Source: Daucus carota subsp. sativus | Lineage: Eukaryota > Streptophyta > Magnoliopsida > Apiales > Apiaceae | Assembly: GCF_001625215.2 (NCBI RefSeq) | Contig: NC_030387.2 | Location: forward strand, 39,331,606-39,395,605 | Direction of reading: 5' to 3' | DNA: 64,000 nucleotides | Shown here: positions 38,434 through 49,635 of the stretch, in pieces | How positions within the stretch are numbered: position 1 is the stretch's first letter | Layout of the letters: the number at the start of each line of letters is the position of its first letter | The notes under the pieces: generated by a model | Told to the model about the DNA's origin: nothing | Database searches by the model: none | The model's input: only the letters and a program-made list of their open reading frames with translations | Made by a program: the position numbers and the translations under genes

Positions 38434-40095
38434 TTAGACTTCAGTCCAGCTCAGTCCAGGCATTTTTTTCTGCCTTCCGCCTATCACATTATCTCTCAGT
38501 TGCTTTGCATCATCCCACCTCCCATCACTAGCATATATGTTGGAAAGCATAACTCTGTAAGTATCTTTCCCCGGTTCAATTCCAAACAGCCGCTGAGCTA
38601 CATTATCTGCCATCTCAGTATTTTTGTGAACATCACAGCAAGACAGAAGTGCTCCCCATATTTCCGGATCAACAGGTTCAGGTGCGGACTGTACAAGATT
38701 ATAAGCCTCTTCTAACTCTCCCGCCATCCCAAGAAGTTTAACCATGTGGACATAATGGTCAGTCTTAGCTATAATACTAAATTCATCTGTCATCCTTGTG
38801 AAAAATCTCCGTCCATCATTTACTAGACCAGCATGGGAACAAGAACATAGGAGGGCTGAGAAAGTATATTCATCAGGTTTCAATCCCTCCCCAAGTAGTT
38901 CCCCAAACATATCAAAGGCCTCGGATGGAAGTCCGTACAATCCAAGACTAGAAATTATGGAATTAAAAGAAACAACATTTCTTCGAGGTGTATATCTGAA
39001 AACTTGAATCCCGAGTCCCAAGAATCCACACTTGGGATACATGTCGATGAGAGCTGCAGACACCATAACGTCTGAGGCATAATCATGTCGAATGGCATAA
39101 CCATGAATCTCACTTCCAGCCCCAACCATAGCAACTTGAGCACTAGCTGCCAGTGCACAGGCAATCAGTATGGGATCTGCCTTTCCACCTTCCATTATCA
39201 TATTCCTGAAGAAAACCAAGGCCATCTTATTGTCACCACATTGAGAAAATCCCGTTATTAAAGAAGACCAAGTAACCAAATCAGGCTGGCAAAGCGTATC
39301 AAACACTCTACACGCAGAATCCATGCACATAAGCCTCGAGTACATACTCAAAATTGCACTACTCACATGAGGGCTACAATCTAAACTACATTTTAAACAA
39401 AAACCATGAATCCCCTGGCCAATTCTAACCAAACCAGGATCCCCCAACCCCGTAATAATCCCAACCAACGTATACCCATCTGGCCGAATCCCCCTAATTC
39501 TCATCACACTAAACAATTCCAACCCTTCTTCCCACTTCCCACAAATCCCATACCCCGAAACAACAGAATTCCACAAAACCAAATCCGGCTCTCGCACACC
39601 CGAAAACACCCTCCTCGCATCACCAATCATCCCTACTCTCGCATACGCATTCACAAGCGCACTACAACAAACATAATCCCATCCCAACCCCGCCACCACA
39701 ACACTCCCATGCACCCCTCTCAACCCTCCCACCACAAAATTCTCGCAACACAACCGCAGCACACAAGCGAACGTAAAATTATCGGGCATTGTTTCAGAGC
39801 CACGCATTGCATTAAAAAGCCACATTGCATCATGAAACTTATTGGCTTGAGCATAAGCTCGAATAATTGAGTTCCAGACATAAACAGTTCTGTGAGGAGT
39901 TTCGTCAAACAGGTGGCGTGCAGATTCAAGATCATTGTTGAGTGCGTAGAATCTGATGAGCCTGGTTGCATAAAATGGGTCGATTGATAAGTGGGTCTTG
40001 GCTATAAAAGCATGCAGCTGTTTGATATTTGGTAGGGTTTGACGAGACTTTGAGAGTTGAAATACAAGTACTTGTAATTGAGTTGAACATCTCAT
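38434..40095 (-). CDS. PPR protein, PLS/E class (At1g64310-like)
   Basis: Pentatricopeptide repeat proteins bind organelle RNA in a sequence-specific way; PLS/E members usually take part in C-to-U editing in mitochondria or chloroplasts. This intronless 553-residue protein is a chain of P, L and S repeats from about residue 40 to 470 (for example VYVWNSIIRAYAQANKF, PDLVLWNSVVSGYGICGKWE, NVVSFNSIISSLGLYGLPSE and KPDEYTFSALLCSCSHAGLV). An E domain ends KKMPGLSWTEV, with no DYW domain. Length and order of motifs fit Arabidopsis At1g64310 as I remember it. An intronless gene and a start with an organelle-like basic/hydroxylated N-terminus (MRCSTQLQVLVFQLSKSRQ) are typical. The RNA target cannot be read from the sequence. 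Repeat boundaries are approximate. Confidence 0.92.
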   Translation of the reverse strand: MRCSTQLQVLVFQLSKSRQTLPNIKQLHAFIAKTHLSIDPFYATRLIRFYALNNDLESARHLFDETPHRTVYVWNSIIRAYAQANKFHDAMWLFNAMRGSETMPDNFTFACVLRLCCENFVVGGLRGVHGSVVVAGLGWDYVCCSALVNAYARVGMIGDARRVFSGVREPDLVLWNSVVSGYGICGKWEEGLELFSVMRIRGIRPDGYTLVGIITGLGDPGLVRIGQGIHGFCLKCSLDCSPHVSSAILSMYSRLMCMDSACRVFDTLCQPDLVTWSSLITGFSQCGDNKMALVFFRNMIMEGGKADPILIACALAASAQVAMVGAGSEIHGYAIRHDYASDVMVSAALIDMYPKCGFLGLGIQVFRYTPRRNVVSFNSIISSLGLYGLPSEAFDMFGELLGEGLKPDEYTFSALLCSCSHAGLVNDGRRFFTRMTDEFSIIAKTDHYVHMVKLLGMAGELEEAYNLVQSAPEPVDPEIWGALLSCCDVHKNTEMADNVAQRLFGIEPGKDTYRVMLSNIYASDGRWDDAKQLRDNVIGGRQKKMPGLSWTEV

Positions 40096-41296
40096 GTTAT
40101 TACATGTATAATATCCATGCCGAAATTAATAGAAATCTCACACGCGCACGAAATTGCAAAGTCAAGGTTCTACATAATTTACAAACATATTAATCATTTG
40201 ATTTCTAATTTCATCATTCTCGTGTTTCATTTGAAATTCTGTATTTAACTGAAAATAAATATAGACTCAAAATTTGTTTAAAATTATGGAATTTAAAGGA
40301 TTTGATTATTCTCAATTACAAAAAATAGTGTAACACTAATCTTCATAAAAGAATAAATTCTCCAAGTTTTTGGATTGATAACTAATAAAATTTCATTTTT
40401 CACTTGCCATAACTCATTTTTTAAAACCCTTTGTGAGAAAAAATTAATCTCCACTTTGTTGTTTTTGCACTTGCACAAATATTTTCTGTTAACTTTTCCA
40501 AGTGAACATCCATCAGGAAATAAGAAAAATACTATATAGCTCATTAGATATTAGAACTGGTTCACAGTGTTATTTTCCCAAATGTTTTTAATTTTTCAGT
40601 GAAATTCAAGGTATCCTCTAAAAAAACACTACTACAAGAATAAAAGTAACTCTGAAGACAATTTTATGCAACCCAGAAACAAATTTTTAGAACCCTGCAT
40701 AAATAGCTTGCTGGTCAGACAAGAATAAGCAATAAGCAATAAGCATCCGTAAAATAAAAAACAAAAAAAACAAAGGCAATAAGCAATAAGCAACCCAAAA
40801 TTCTAGGTACTGGCTGTATAACCCTTGTTGGCTATAACAAAAGAGAAGACACAGGCACAGTTAAGTTTTGAGCACTACAATAGCTACAAGTTATGTTTAT
40901 GCCAATCAACCCTGGAGACTACGAAAATTATGAAAGGATTTAAGAACACCGCAAGTACAACTGATTACATGGCTACATAAGTTATCTTGCAACTGATTTT
41001 AAAAATCCTTTGCAGGAAAAGGAATGCAGTTCAGATACAAGGAGTCTTCAAATGGTTTCCGGGCACGTTGGATCAAGTTACCTCAAATTCAGCTGGAGCA
41101 TCCCTGAATCCCAAGGAAAAAAAAAAAGAAACATGAATAAGATTACAAAAAAGGAAAAAAAGAATCTTTGTAACACTGAATATGTAAAGAAGAATACCAC
41201 GACATTGTGATTCAGTTTCATACATTAAAAATAACACTAGATTCCACTGTTGTTCGACTCTCTTCCATAAAAGTTTGCAAAATTGATGTGCAGTAT
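40096..41296. other. Intergenic region between PPR gene and LTR element
   Basis: AT-rich DNA with no supported gene; contains repeats of the short motif aataagc near 40724-40792. The LTR element begins after the AGTAT target duplication (41292-41296). Confidence 0.55.
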
Positions 41297-43069
41297 TGTA
41301 ATATCCGTATTTATTTATTATTATTAATAAATCTGAATTAGAGTAGAATTAATAATATTAGTTTAGTAATTTGATTAGGAAAAGAATTAGTAACTTAAGA
41401 TAATAATAATAATAATAATATAAAATATGAGTTATAATAGAAGCAGATTAGAAAATGGGTTTATCACTTAAATAATTATTTAATTAGGATTAGGCTTGTA
41501 GTTAAAGTCTTTATAAACAGAGGTTTACATAACCCTAAATTTAATATGCTGCGAAGAAGTTAGAAAGCAGAGGCGCAAGGTTATTGAACAGAGGCGCGGT
41601 GCTGAGTCTTCAAATCAGATCGGTATAGTAAGCATATAATAATCATATATGGTTAATGAATGATGAGTTGGTGTATTTTATAGTTGTATATTGAATATTA
41701 ATAAGTACAGGTGTACGCCTATGTGGTGTGGGGTGAGACTACCTTTCTTCTCCTTAGTATTAGCTTTTGTACGCTTTTGTACACATGATAATGGATTGTT
41801 AACAAGTTATTTATAAACAGTTAGTTTTGGTTTGTGATGGTCGCAAACTATAACATGCGTAGGTGCAGGAGGTTAATACACATGAATTACACACCGATGC
41901 TAATGTCCAGGACATATGATTTGTATAAATAATTCATTAACGTTGTTAAATGAAATAAATAATTATATGTTGTATTAATAAATTATAATTTTATATTTAG
42001 GTTCGGAGTCGGGAGTTTAGCGAATTATTTGCGGAATCTCGTGAGTGTTCGATTAGCTATTTTCGAGGTACGGATTCTATTCCTTTTATTCAGTGCTACT
42101 CCTTTCAATATTAAATGATTTTGATTTGTCCTCTTTTGATCCATCCGATTTGATAAGTTTTGTTCTGTGCTATTCATTTGACTGTTTTGGTTTCCGAAAA
42201 ATATTTTAAATAAATCTGTTTTGAAAGATTGAAATATTTGTTATGCGGTTTTCAAGGATTTTACAAAATTGTGAATTGTTCACTTTATTTGAAATATCTG
42301 TACCATGTGATTTAAGTTGTGAAAACTGTTTTGTTTTGAACCCTTAGAGAGATATAGGGTATACCGAGTTTCCCAGCTGTAGGGGTACTACAGCCATGTC
42401 TTTGCGGCACCATTGACATGACACTTCCGTGACAGTGTGATTGGTCACGGCGTATCCTTCTGTTAGCTCTTGGGAGGAGCTTTGGCCATTATGATTATAT
42501 GTTCAGGATACGTGGGTGCACCCAGAGTTCAGTTTTGATATGATTTGTGATTTGACGGTGACGCTGTATATGCCGTACACGTTATTCGATTTGCTGCACA
42601 CATTAGGTACCCTATGATGTGTGTATCTGTATATGTTCTGATATGATCTCGGTATGAAATATCCTAACCCCTTGTTGCTTCAGCCTGTTATTTTAAAAAT
42701 AACTGATTTATATAACTGTCAAAATATTTTAAATGTTTCTTGTTTTGTAAATGCTTCCGATCCGTACTGGGCATTTGGCTCATGCCGTATTCTTCTTCTG
42801 GCAGGTACTTAGGGGGATTCGGGACTGTGTGATGGAGAGCAGCCCTTTCTTTTCATTGATTAGGATTTATGGACTTCTAGCATTTATTCAGTTTTATTGT
42901 TGGAGATTCTATTTCTTCGCATTATTCGGATTTAATTATTTTGGAGGATTTAAATCATTTGAGGAATTATTAGACCTGTTTAGTATTGTTTCGAATATAT
43001 TATCGCTCTGTTTGCAGGTTTTGGATTTGTAGGTAACTCCTCGTCCTAATTTAAGATGGGGGTGTTACA
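41297..43069 (+). repeat. LTR 1 of the tandem Gypsy element
   Basis: 1773 bp, TG...CA ends, containing an (aat)n run near 41403-41421. The internal 93-codon open frame near 42751 recurs in every LTR and is considered non-coding. Confidence 0.92.
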
Positions 43070-43073
43070 AAGT

Positions 43074-43085
43074 TGGTATCAGAGC
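43074..43085 (+). other. Primer binding site, initiator tRNA-Met type
   Basis: tggtatcagagc starts four bases after LTR1, the standard primer site of plant Ty3/Gypsy elements. A second copy lies at 45766-45777 after LTR2. Confidence 0.9.
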
Positions 43086-43090
43086 GAGGT

Positions 43091-43977
43091 TCACATCACA
43101 CTTTTGGAAGGGATTTCAGCGAGCTTGGGGAACAAAACTTAACTTTAGTACTGCCTTTCATCCACAGACAGATGGACAGTCAGAGAGGACGATTCAGACG
43201 TTGGAGGATATGTTGAGAGCTTGTGCCTTAGAGTGGACAGGCGATTGAGATAAGTATTTGTATCTTGTTGAGTTTGCATATAATAACAGCTGGCACGCAA
43301 GTATTGGCATGCCACCATTTGAGGCTTTGTATGGTAGGAAGTGTAGGACGCCGACTTGTTGGGATGAGGTTGGAGAGAGAGATATTGAAGGGCCAGAGTT
43401 GGTTAGAGTGACTAATGAGAAGGTGGCGCAAGCTAGAGAGAATTTACAGAAGGCTCAATCACGTCAAAAGGTTTATGCAGATCAGAAGAGAAAGTTTGGT
43501 GGATTTCAACCCGGTGATCATGTGTTTTTAAAAGTGTCTCCTTGTAAGGGTGTTAAGCGTTTTGGTATGAAGGGGAAGCTTAGTCCGAGATATGTGGGTC
43601 CATTTGATGTTATAGAGAGAGTGGGTGAGGTGGCATATAGAGTTGCTTTGCCACCACAGTTATCTCATGTGCATAATGTGTTTCACGTGTCTGTTCTGAA
43701 GGGATATAAGTATCATCCGTTTCACGTGGTTCAGTATCCATTACATAAGATTAGGGAGGATCTATCTTGTGAGGAAGAAGCGGAAGCTATTTTAGATCGA
43801 GAGGAGCGAGTAATGAGGAAGAAAAATATTTTGTTTGTCAAAGTTTTGTGGAAGAATCATTCGGAGCGAGAGGCTACTTGGGAATTAGAGGATTTTATTC
43901 GTGAGAGATATCCGCATTTATTCGATTCAGGTACGAGTTTTAGTTTCGTTAGATTCCGGGGACGGAATCCTTTTTAA
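43091..43977 (+). pseudogene. Integrase C-terminus plus chromodomain remnant, copy 1
   Basis: The remnant of a chromovirus polyprotein starts abruptly in the integrase core ([20 protein letters not shown], then [19 protein letters not shown]). It is broken by an in-frame TGA at 43246-43248, then stays open for 239 codons to a TAA at 43975-43977. The open part carries the rest of integrase and a C-terminal chromodomain (about VLWKNHSEREATWELEDFI), placing it in the chromovirus clade, probably Tekay/Del-like. Everything upstream of this point is missing, so the element cannot encode its own replication. Confidence 0.88.
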
Positions 43978-43988
43978 GGGGGTATATA
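43976..43988 (+). other. Polypurine tract before LTR 2
   Basis: aaggggg directly followed by tatata and the TG of LTR2. It overlaps the stop codon of the integrase remnant. The equivalent tract before LTR3 lies at 46668-46680. Confidence 0.8.
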
Positions 43989-45761
43989 TGTAATATCCGT
44001 ATTTATTTATTATTATTAATAAATCTGAATTAGAGTAGAATTAATAATATTAGTTTAGTAATTTGATTAGGAAAAGAATTAGTAACTTAAGATAATAATA
44101 ATAATAATAATATAAAATATGAGTTATAATAGAAGCAGATTAGAAAATGGGTTTATCACTTAAATAATTATTTAATTAGGATTAGGCTTGTAGTTAAAGT
44201 CTTTATAAACAGAGGTTTACATAACCCTAAATTTAATATGCTGCGAAGAAGTTAGAAAGCAGAGGCGCAAGGTTATTGAACAGAGGCGCGGTGCTGAGTC
44301 TTCAAATCAGATCGGTATAGTAAGCATATAATAATCATATATGGTTAATGAATGATGAGTTGGTGTATTTTATAGTTGTATATTGAATATTAATAAGTAC
44401 AGGTGTACGCCTATGTGGTGTGGGGTGAGACTACCTTTCTTCTCCTTAGTATTAGCTTTTGTACGCTTTTGTACACATGATAATGGATTGTTAACAAGTT
44501 ATTTATAAACAGTTAGTTTTGGTTTGTGATGGTCGCAAACTATAACATGCGTAGGTGCAGGAGGTTAATACACATGAATTACACACCGATGCTAATGTCC
44601 AGGACATATGATTTGTATAAATAATTCATTAACGTTGTTAAATGAAATAAATAATTATATGTTGTATTAATAAATTATAATTTTATATTTAGGTTCGGAG
44701 TCGGGAGTTTAGCGAATTATTTGCGGAATCTCGTGAGTGTTCGATTAGCTATTTTCGAGGTACGGATTCTATTCCTTTTATTCAGTGCTACTCCTTTCAA
44801 TATTAAATGATTTTGATTTGTCCTCTTTTGATCCATCCGATTTGATAAGTTTTGTTCTGTGCTATTCATTTGACTGTTTTGGTTTCCGAAAAATATTTTA
44901 AATAAATCTGTTTTGAAAGATTGAAATATTTGTTATGCGGTTTTCAAGGATTTTACAAAATTGTGAATTGTTCACTTTATTTGAAATATCTGTACCATGT
45001 GATTTAAGTTGTGAAAACTGTTTTGTTTTGAACCCTTAGAGAGATATAGGGTATACCGAGTTTCCCAGCTGTAGGGGTACTACAGCCATGTCTTTGCGGC
45101 ACCATTGACATGACACTTCCGTGACAGTGTGATTGGTCACGGCGTATCCTTCTGTTAGCTCTTGGGAGGAGCTTTGGCCATTATGATTATATGTTCAGGA
45201 TACGTGGGTGCACCCAGAGTTCAGTTTTGATATGATTTGTGATTTGACGGTGACGCTGTATATGCCGTACACGTTATTCGATTTGCTGCACACATTAGGT
45301 ACCCTATGATGTGTGTATCTGTATATGTTCTGATATGATCTCGGTATGAAATATCCTAACCCCTTGTTGCTTCAGCCTGTTATTTTAAAAATAACTGATT
45401 TATATAACTGTCAAAATATTTTAAATGTTTCTTGTTTTGTAAATGCTTCCGATCCGTACTGGGCATTTGGCTCATGCCGTATTCTTCTTCTGGCAGGTAC
45501 TTAGGGGGATTCGGGACTGTGTGATGGAGAGCAGCCCTTTCTTTTCATTGATTAGGATTTATGGACTTCTAGCATTTATTCAGTTTTATTGTTGGAGATT
45601 CTATTTCTTCGCATTATTCGGATTTAATTATTTTGGAGGATTTAAATCATTTGAGGAATTATTAGACCTGTTTAGTATTGTTTCGAATATATTATCGCTC
45701 TGTTTGCAGGTTTTGGATTTGTAGGTAACTCCTCGTCCTAATTTAAGATGGGGGTGTTACA
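43989..45761 (+). repeat. LTR 2 of the tandem Gypsy element
   Basis: Starts 2692 bp after LTR1 and reads the same wherever I compared it. Shared by the two tandem units. Confidence 0.92.
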
Positions 45762-45782
45762 AAGTTGGTATCAGAGCGAGGT

Positions 45783-46669
45783 TCACATCACACTTTTGGA
45801 AGGGATTTCAGCGAGCTTGGGGAACAAAACTTAACTTTAGTACTGCCTTTCATCCACAGACAGATGGACAGTCAGAGAGGACGATTCAGACGTTGGAGGA
45901 TATGTTGAGAGCTTGTGCCTTAGAGTGGACAGGCGATTGAGATAAGTATTTGTATCTTGTTGAGTTTGCATATAATAACAGCTGGCACGCAAGTATTGGC
46001 ATGCCACCATTTGAGGCTTTGTATGGTAGGAAGTGTAGGACGCCGACTTGTTGGGATGAGGTTGGAGAGAGAGATATTGAAGGGCCAGAGTTGGTTAGAG
46101 TGACTAATGAGAAGGTGGCGCAAGCTAGAGAGAATTTACAGAAGGCTCAATCACGTCAAAAGGTTTATGCAGATCAGAAGAGAAAGTTTGGTGGATTTCA
46201 ACCCGGTGATCATGTGTTTTTAAAAGTGTCTCCTTGTAAGGGTGTTAAGCGTTTTGGTATGAAGGGGAAGCTTAGTCCGAGATATGTGGGTCCATTTGAT
46301 GTTATAGAGAGAGTGGGTGAGGTGGCATATAGAGTTGCTTTGCCACCACAGTTATCTCATGTGCATAATGTGTTTCACGTGTCTGTTCTGAAGGGATATA
46401 AGTATCATCCGTTTCACGTGGTTCAGTATCCATTACATAAGATTAGGGAGGATCTATCTTGTGAGGAAGAAGCGGAAGCTATTTTAGATCGAGAGGAGCG
46501 AGTAATGAGGAAGAAAAATATTTTGTTTGTCAAAGTTTTGTGGAAGAATCATTCGGAGCGAGAGGCTACTTGGGAATTAGAGGATTTTATTCGTGAGAGA
46601 TATCCGCATTTATTCGATTCAGGTACGAGTTTTAGTTTCGTTAGATTCCGGGGACGGAATCCTTTTTAA
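45783..46669 (+). pseudogene. Integrase C-terminus plus chromodomain remnant, copy 2
   Basis: Second copy of the 43091-43977 remnant with the same in-frame TGA (45938-45940) and an identical 239-codon open tail. The shared lesion shows it predates the duplication of the unit. Confidence 0.88.
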
Positions 46670-46680
46670 GGGGGTATATA

Positions 46681-48453
46681 TGTAATATCCGTATTTATTT
46701 ATTATTATTAATAAATCTGAATTAGAGTAGAATTAATAATATTAGTTTAGTAATTTGATTAGGAAAAGAATTAGTAACTTAAGATAATAATAATAATAAT
46801 AATATAAAATATGAGTTATAATAGAAGCAGATTAGAAAATGGGTTTATCACTTAAATAATTATTTAATTAGGATTAGGCTTGTAGTTAAAGTCTTTATAA
46901 ACAGAGGTTTACATAACCCTAAATTTAATATGCTGCGAAGAAGTTAGAAAGCAGAGGCGCAAGGTTATTGAACAGAGGCGCGGTGCTGAGTCTTCAAATC
47001 AGATCGGTATAGTAAGCATATAATAATCATATATGGTTAATGAATGATGAGTTGGTGTATTTTATAGTTGTATATTGAATATTAATAAGTACAGGTGTAC
47101 GCCTATGTGGTGTGGGGTGAGACTACCTTTCTTCTCCTTAGTATTAGCTTTTGTACGCTTTTGTACACATGATAATGGATTGTTAACAAGTTATTTATAA
47201 ACAGTTAGTTTTGGTTTGTGATGGTCGCAAACTATAACATGCGTAGGTGCAGGAGGTTAATACACATGAATTACACACCGATGCTAATGTCCAGGACATA
47301 TGATTTGTATAAATAATTCATTAACGTTGTTAAATGAAATAAATAATTATATGTTGTATTAATAAATTATAATTTTATATTTAGGTTCGGAGTCGGGAGT
47401 TTAGCGAATTATTTGCGGAATCTCGTGAGTGTTCGATTAGCTATTTTCGAGGTACGGATTCTATTCCTTTTATTCAGTGCTACTCCTTTCAATATTAAAT
47501 GATTTTGATTTGTCCTCTTTTGATCCATCCGATTTGATAAGTTTTGTTCTGTGCTATTCATTTGACTGTTTTGGTTTCCGAAAAATATTTTAAATAAATC
47601 TGTTTTGAAAGATTGAAATATTTGTTATGCGGTTTTCAAGGATTTTACAAAATTGTGAATTGTTCACTTTATTTGAAATATCTGTACCATGTGATTTAAG
47701 TTGTGAAAACTGTTTTGTTTTGAACCCTTAGAGAGATATAGGGTATACCGAGTTTCCCAGCTGTAGGGGTACTACAGCCATGTCTTTGCGGCACCATTGA
47801 CATGACACTTCCGTGACAGTGTGATTGGTCACGGCGTATCCTTCTGTTAGCTCTTGGGAGGAGCTTTGGCCATTATGATTATATGTTCAGGATACGTGGG
47901 TGCACCCAGAGTTCAGTTTTGATATGATTTGTGATTTGACGGTGACGCTGTATATGCCGTACACGTTATTCGATTTGCTGCACACATTAGGTACCCTATG
48001 ATGTGTGTATCTGTATATGTTCTGATATGATCTCGGTATGAAATATCCTAACCCCTTGTTGCTTCAGCCTGTTATTTTAAAAATAACTGATTTATATAAC
48101 TGTCAAAATATTTTAAATGTTTCTTGTTTTGTAAATGCTTCCGATCCGTACTGGGCATTTGGCTCATGCCGTATTCTTCTTCTGGCAGGTACTTAGGGGG
48201 ATTCGGGACTGTGTGATGGAGAGCAGCCCTTTCTTTTCATTGATTAGGATTTATGGACTTCTAGCATTTATTCAGTTTTATTGTTGGAGATTCTATTTCT
48301 TCGCATTATTCGGATTTAATTATTTTGGAGGATTTAAATCATTTGAGGAATTATTAGACCTGTTTAGTATTGTTTCGAATATATTATCGCTCTGTTTGCA
48401 GGTTTTGGATTTGTAGGTAACTCCTCGTCCTAATTTAAGATGGGGGTGTTACA
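46681..48453 (+). repeat. LTR 3 of the tandem Gypsy element
   Basis: Starts 2692 bp after LTR2 and ends at gtgttaca before the right AGTAT target duplication. Confidence 0.92.
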
Positions 48454-49119
48454 AGTATCTTATGCCTTAGTAGATATTAATATAAATTTACACTGGTTGA
48501 ATGTCAGATTGCACCGATGTACATTCATTAGATGTGGCATTGTGATTTTTTTTTCATTTTAAATAATAAGTAGAGGCTCGATTAGGCTCGTAAACCTCAC
48601 GAGTCGAGTAATTTGAAGCTTGAGCTTGGCTCGACAGAGTATTCAAGTAGCTTGAGTTCTAGCTCGGCTTAATTATTATAGAACCGAATTCAAATATTTT
48701 ATGAGGTGAACTCGAGTAGCTCACAAACATTTCGACTTATTTACAGCCCCAGGGAGTAATAATAGAATTACAAAATCACAATGCTACATCTAAACTGTTA
48801 ACTTCTATAAACTCTCTTTTGCTTCATTAATGTGTCCTAGACGAGACCACTAGTTAAATACAAAATGGTTTTTCATAGGTCAACGCCTAGGCGGATCAGG
48901 TGGTTTCCTATTTTCTTTCTAAAAAGTTTACAACAAAAAATATTATGATTCCGATAAGTAAAAAGTTAAACACATATAACAATATACAAGTTGAGACTTT
49001 TCATTATGATATATTGTTGGCACTGTTCTAGGAAAAAAAAATATCGATAATTATATACTGCTATGTGAAAGCAAAAATTGTACCTTGTTTCAACATATGA
49101 CCTATACTTGAATCAGCAG
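48454..49119. other. HDA6 3' flank
   Basis: No gene. A patch at about 48570-48750 is rich in gctcga/ctcgag motifs (tcgattaggctcg, cttgagcttggctcg, ctcgagtagctca), resembling degenerate dispersed plant repeats. Otherwise AT-rich. Confidence 0.5.
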
Positions 49120-49580
49120 TCAAGCTTCAGCATCAGATTCACAGTCCTCGCCAGACCATATACGGGGCTTAGGTCTATAATCCATTCTCTCCTCTGCCTA
49201 ATAAAAGTCAACAATAATAAAATCAAGCAGAAGTTAAGATATCTAAACCCAAAGACAATGCAAGTGTTGCTCTAGAATAAAAATATAACATCAAGAACAA
49301 AACTGTGCCACCAACCTGTTCTGGAACTCTGGTGACTGGTGGAGCCGTCTGAAACTGTACGCTGGGTGTATGAGTCAATCTAGAAATCTGTTCAAGGAGG
49401 AGATTCCTGCAGTGGCAATGTACATGTCATAAAAATTACCTTAGAACAGTGATAAATCCAACATTATATCTTTAATCTAAAGCAAAATAACAAGAAATCC
49501 TCAAAATTGAACACTTATTCCTAGCAAACAAGCTCATTCAAGCGTAGCAACTATATATACATATATATATATACATATAC

Positions 49581-49635
<55 letters not shown>

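Larger units (their letters stand above)
41292..48458 (+). mobile_element. Ty3/Gypsy chromovirus derivative as LTR-internal-LTR-internal-LTR
   Basis: Three LTRs of 1773 bp (41297-43069, 43989-45761, 46681-48453) and two identical-length internal segments of 919 bp (43070-43988, 45762-46680), repeating with a 2692 bp period. LTRs run TGTAATATCC to GGTGTTACA. A single AGTAT target duplication lies outside LTR1 (41292-41296) and LTR3 (48454-48458), so the array behaves as one insertion. Each internal segment has a tRNA-Met primer site, an integrase remnant with chromodomain, and a polypurine tract just before the next LTR; gag, protease, RT and RNase H are absent. Unequal LTR recombination after or during insertion is the simplest origin. 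Confidence 0.93.

Noticed and set aside
42751..43032. 93-codon open frame repeated at 45443 and 48135
   Set aside because: It lies wholly inside each LTR, starts and ends at no functional signal, and matches no family I know. Its repetition simply follows the LTR copies.
48565..48750. CTCGAG-rich patch as a regulatory cluster
   Set aside because: It resembles degenerate dispersed plant repeat sequence rather than a promoter; no gene start nearby.
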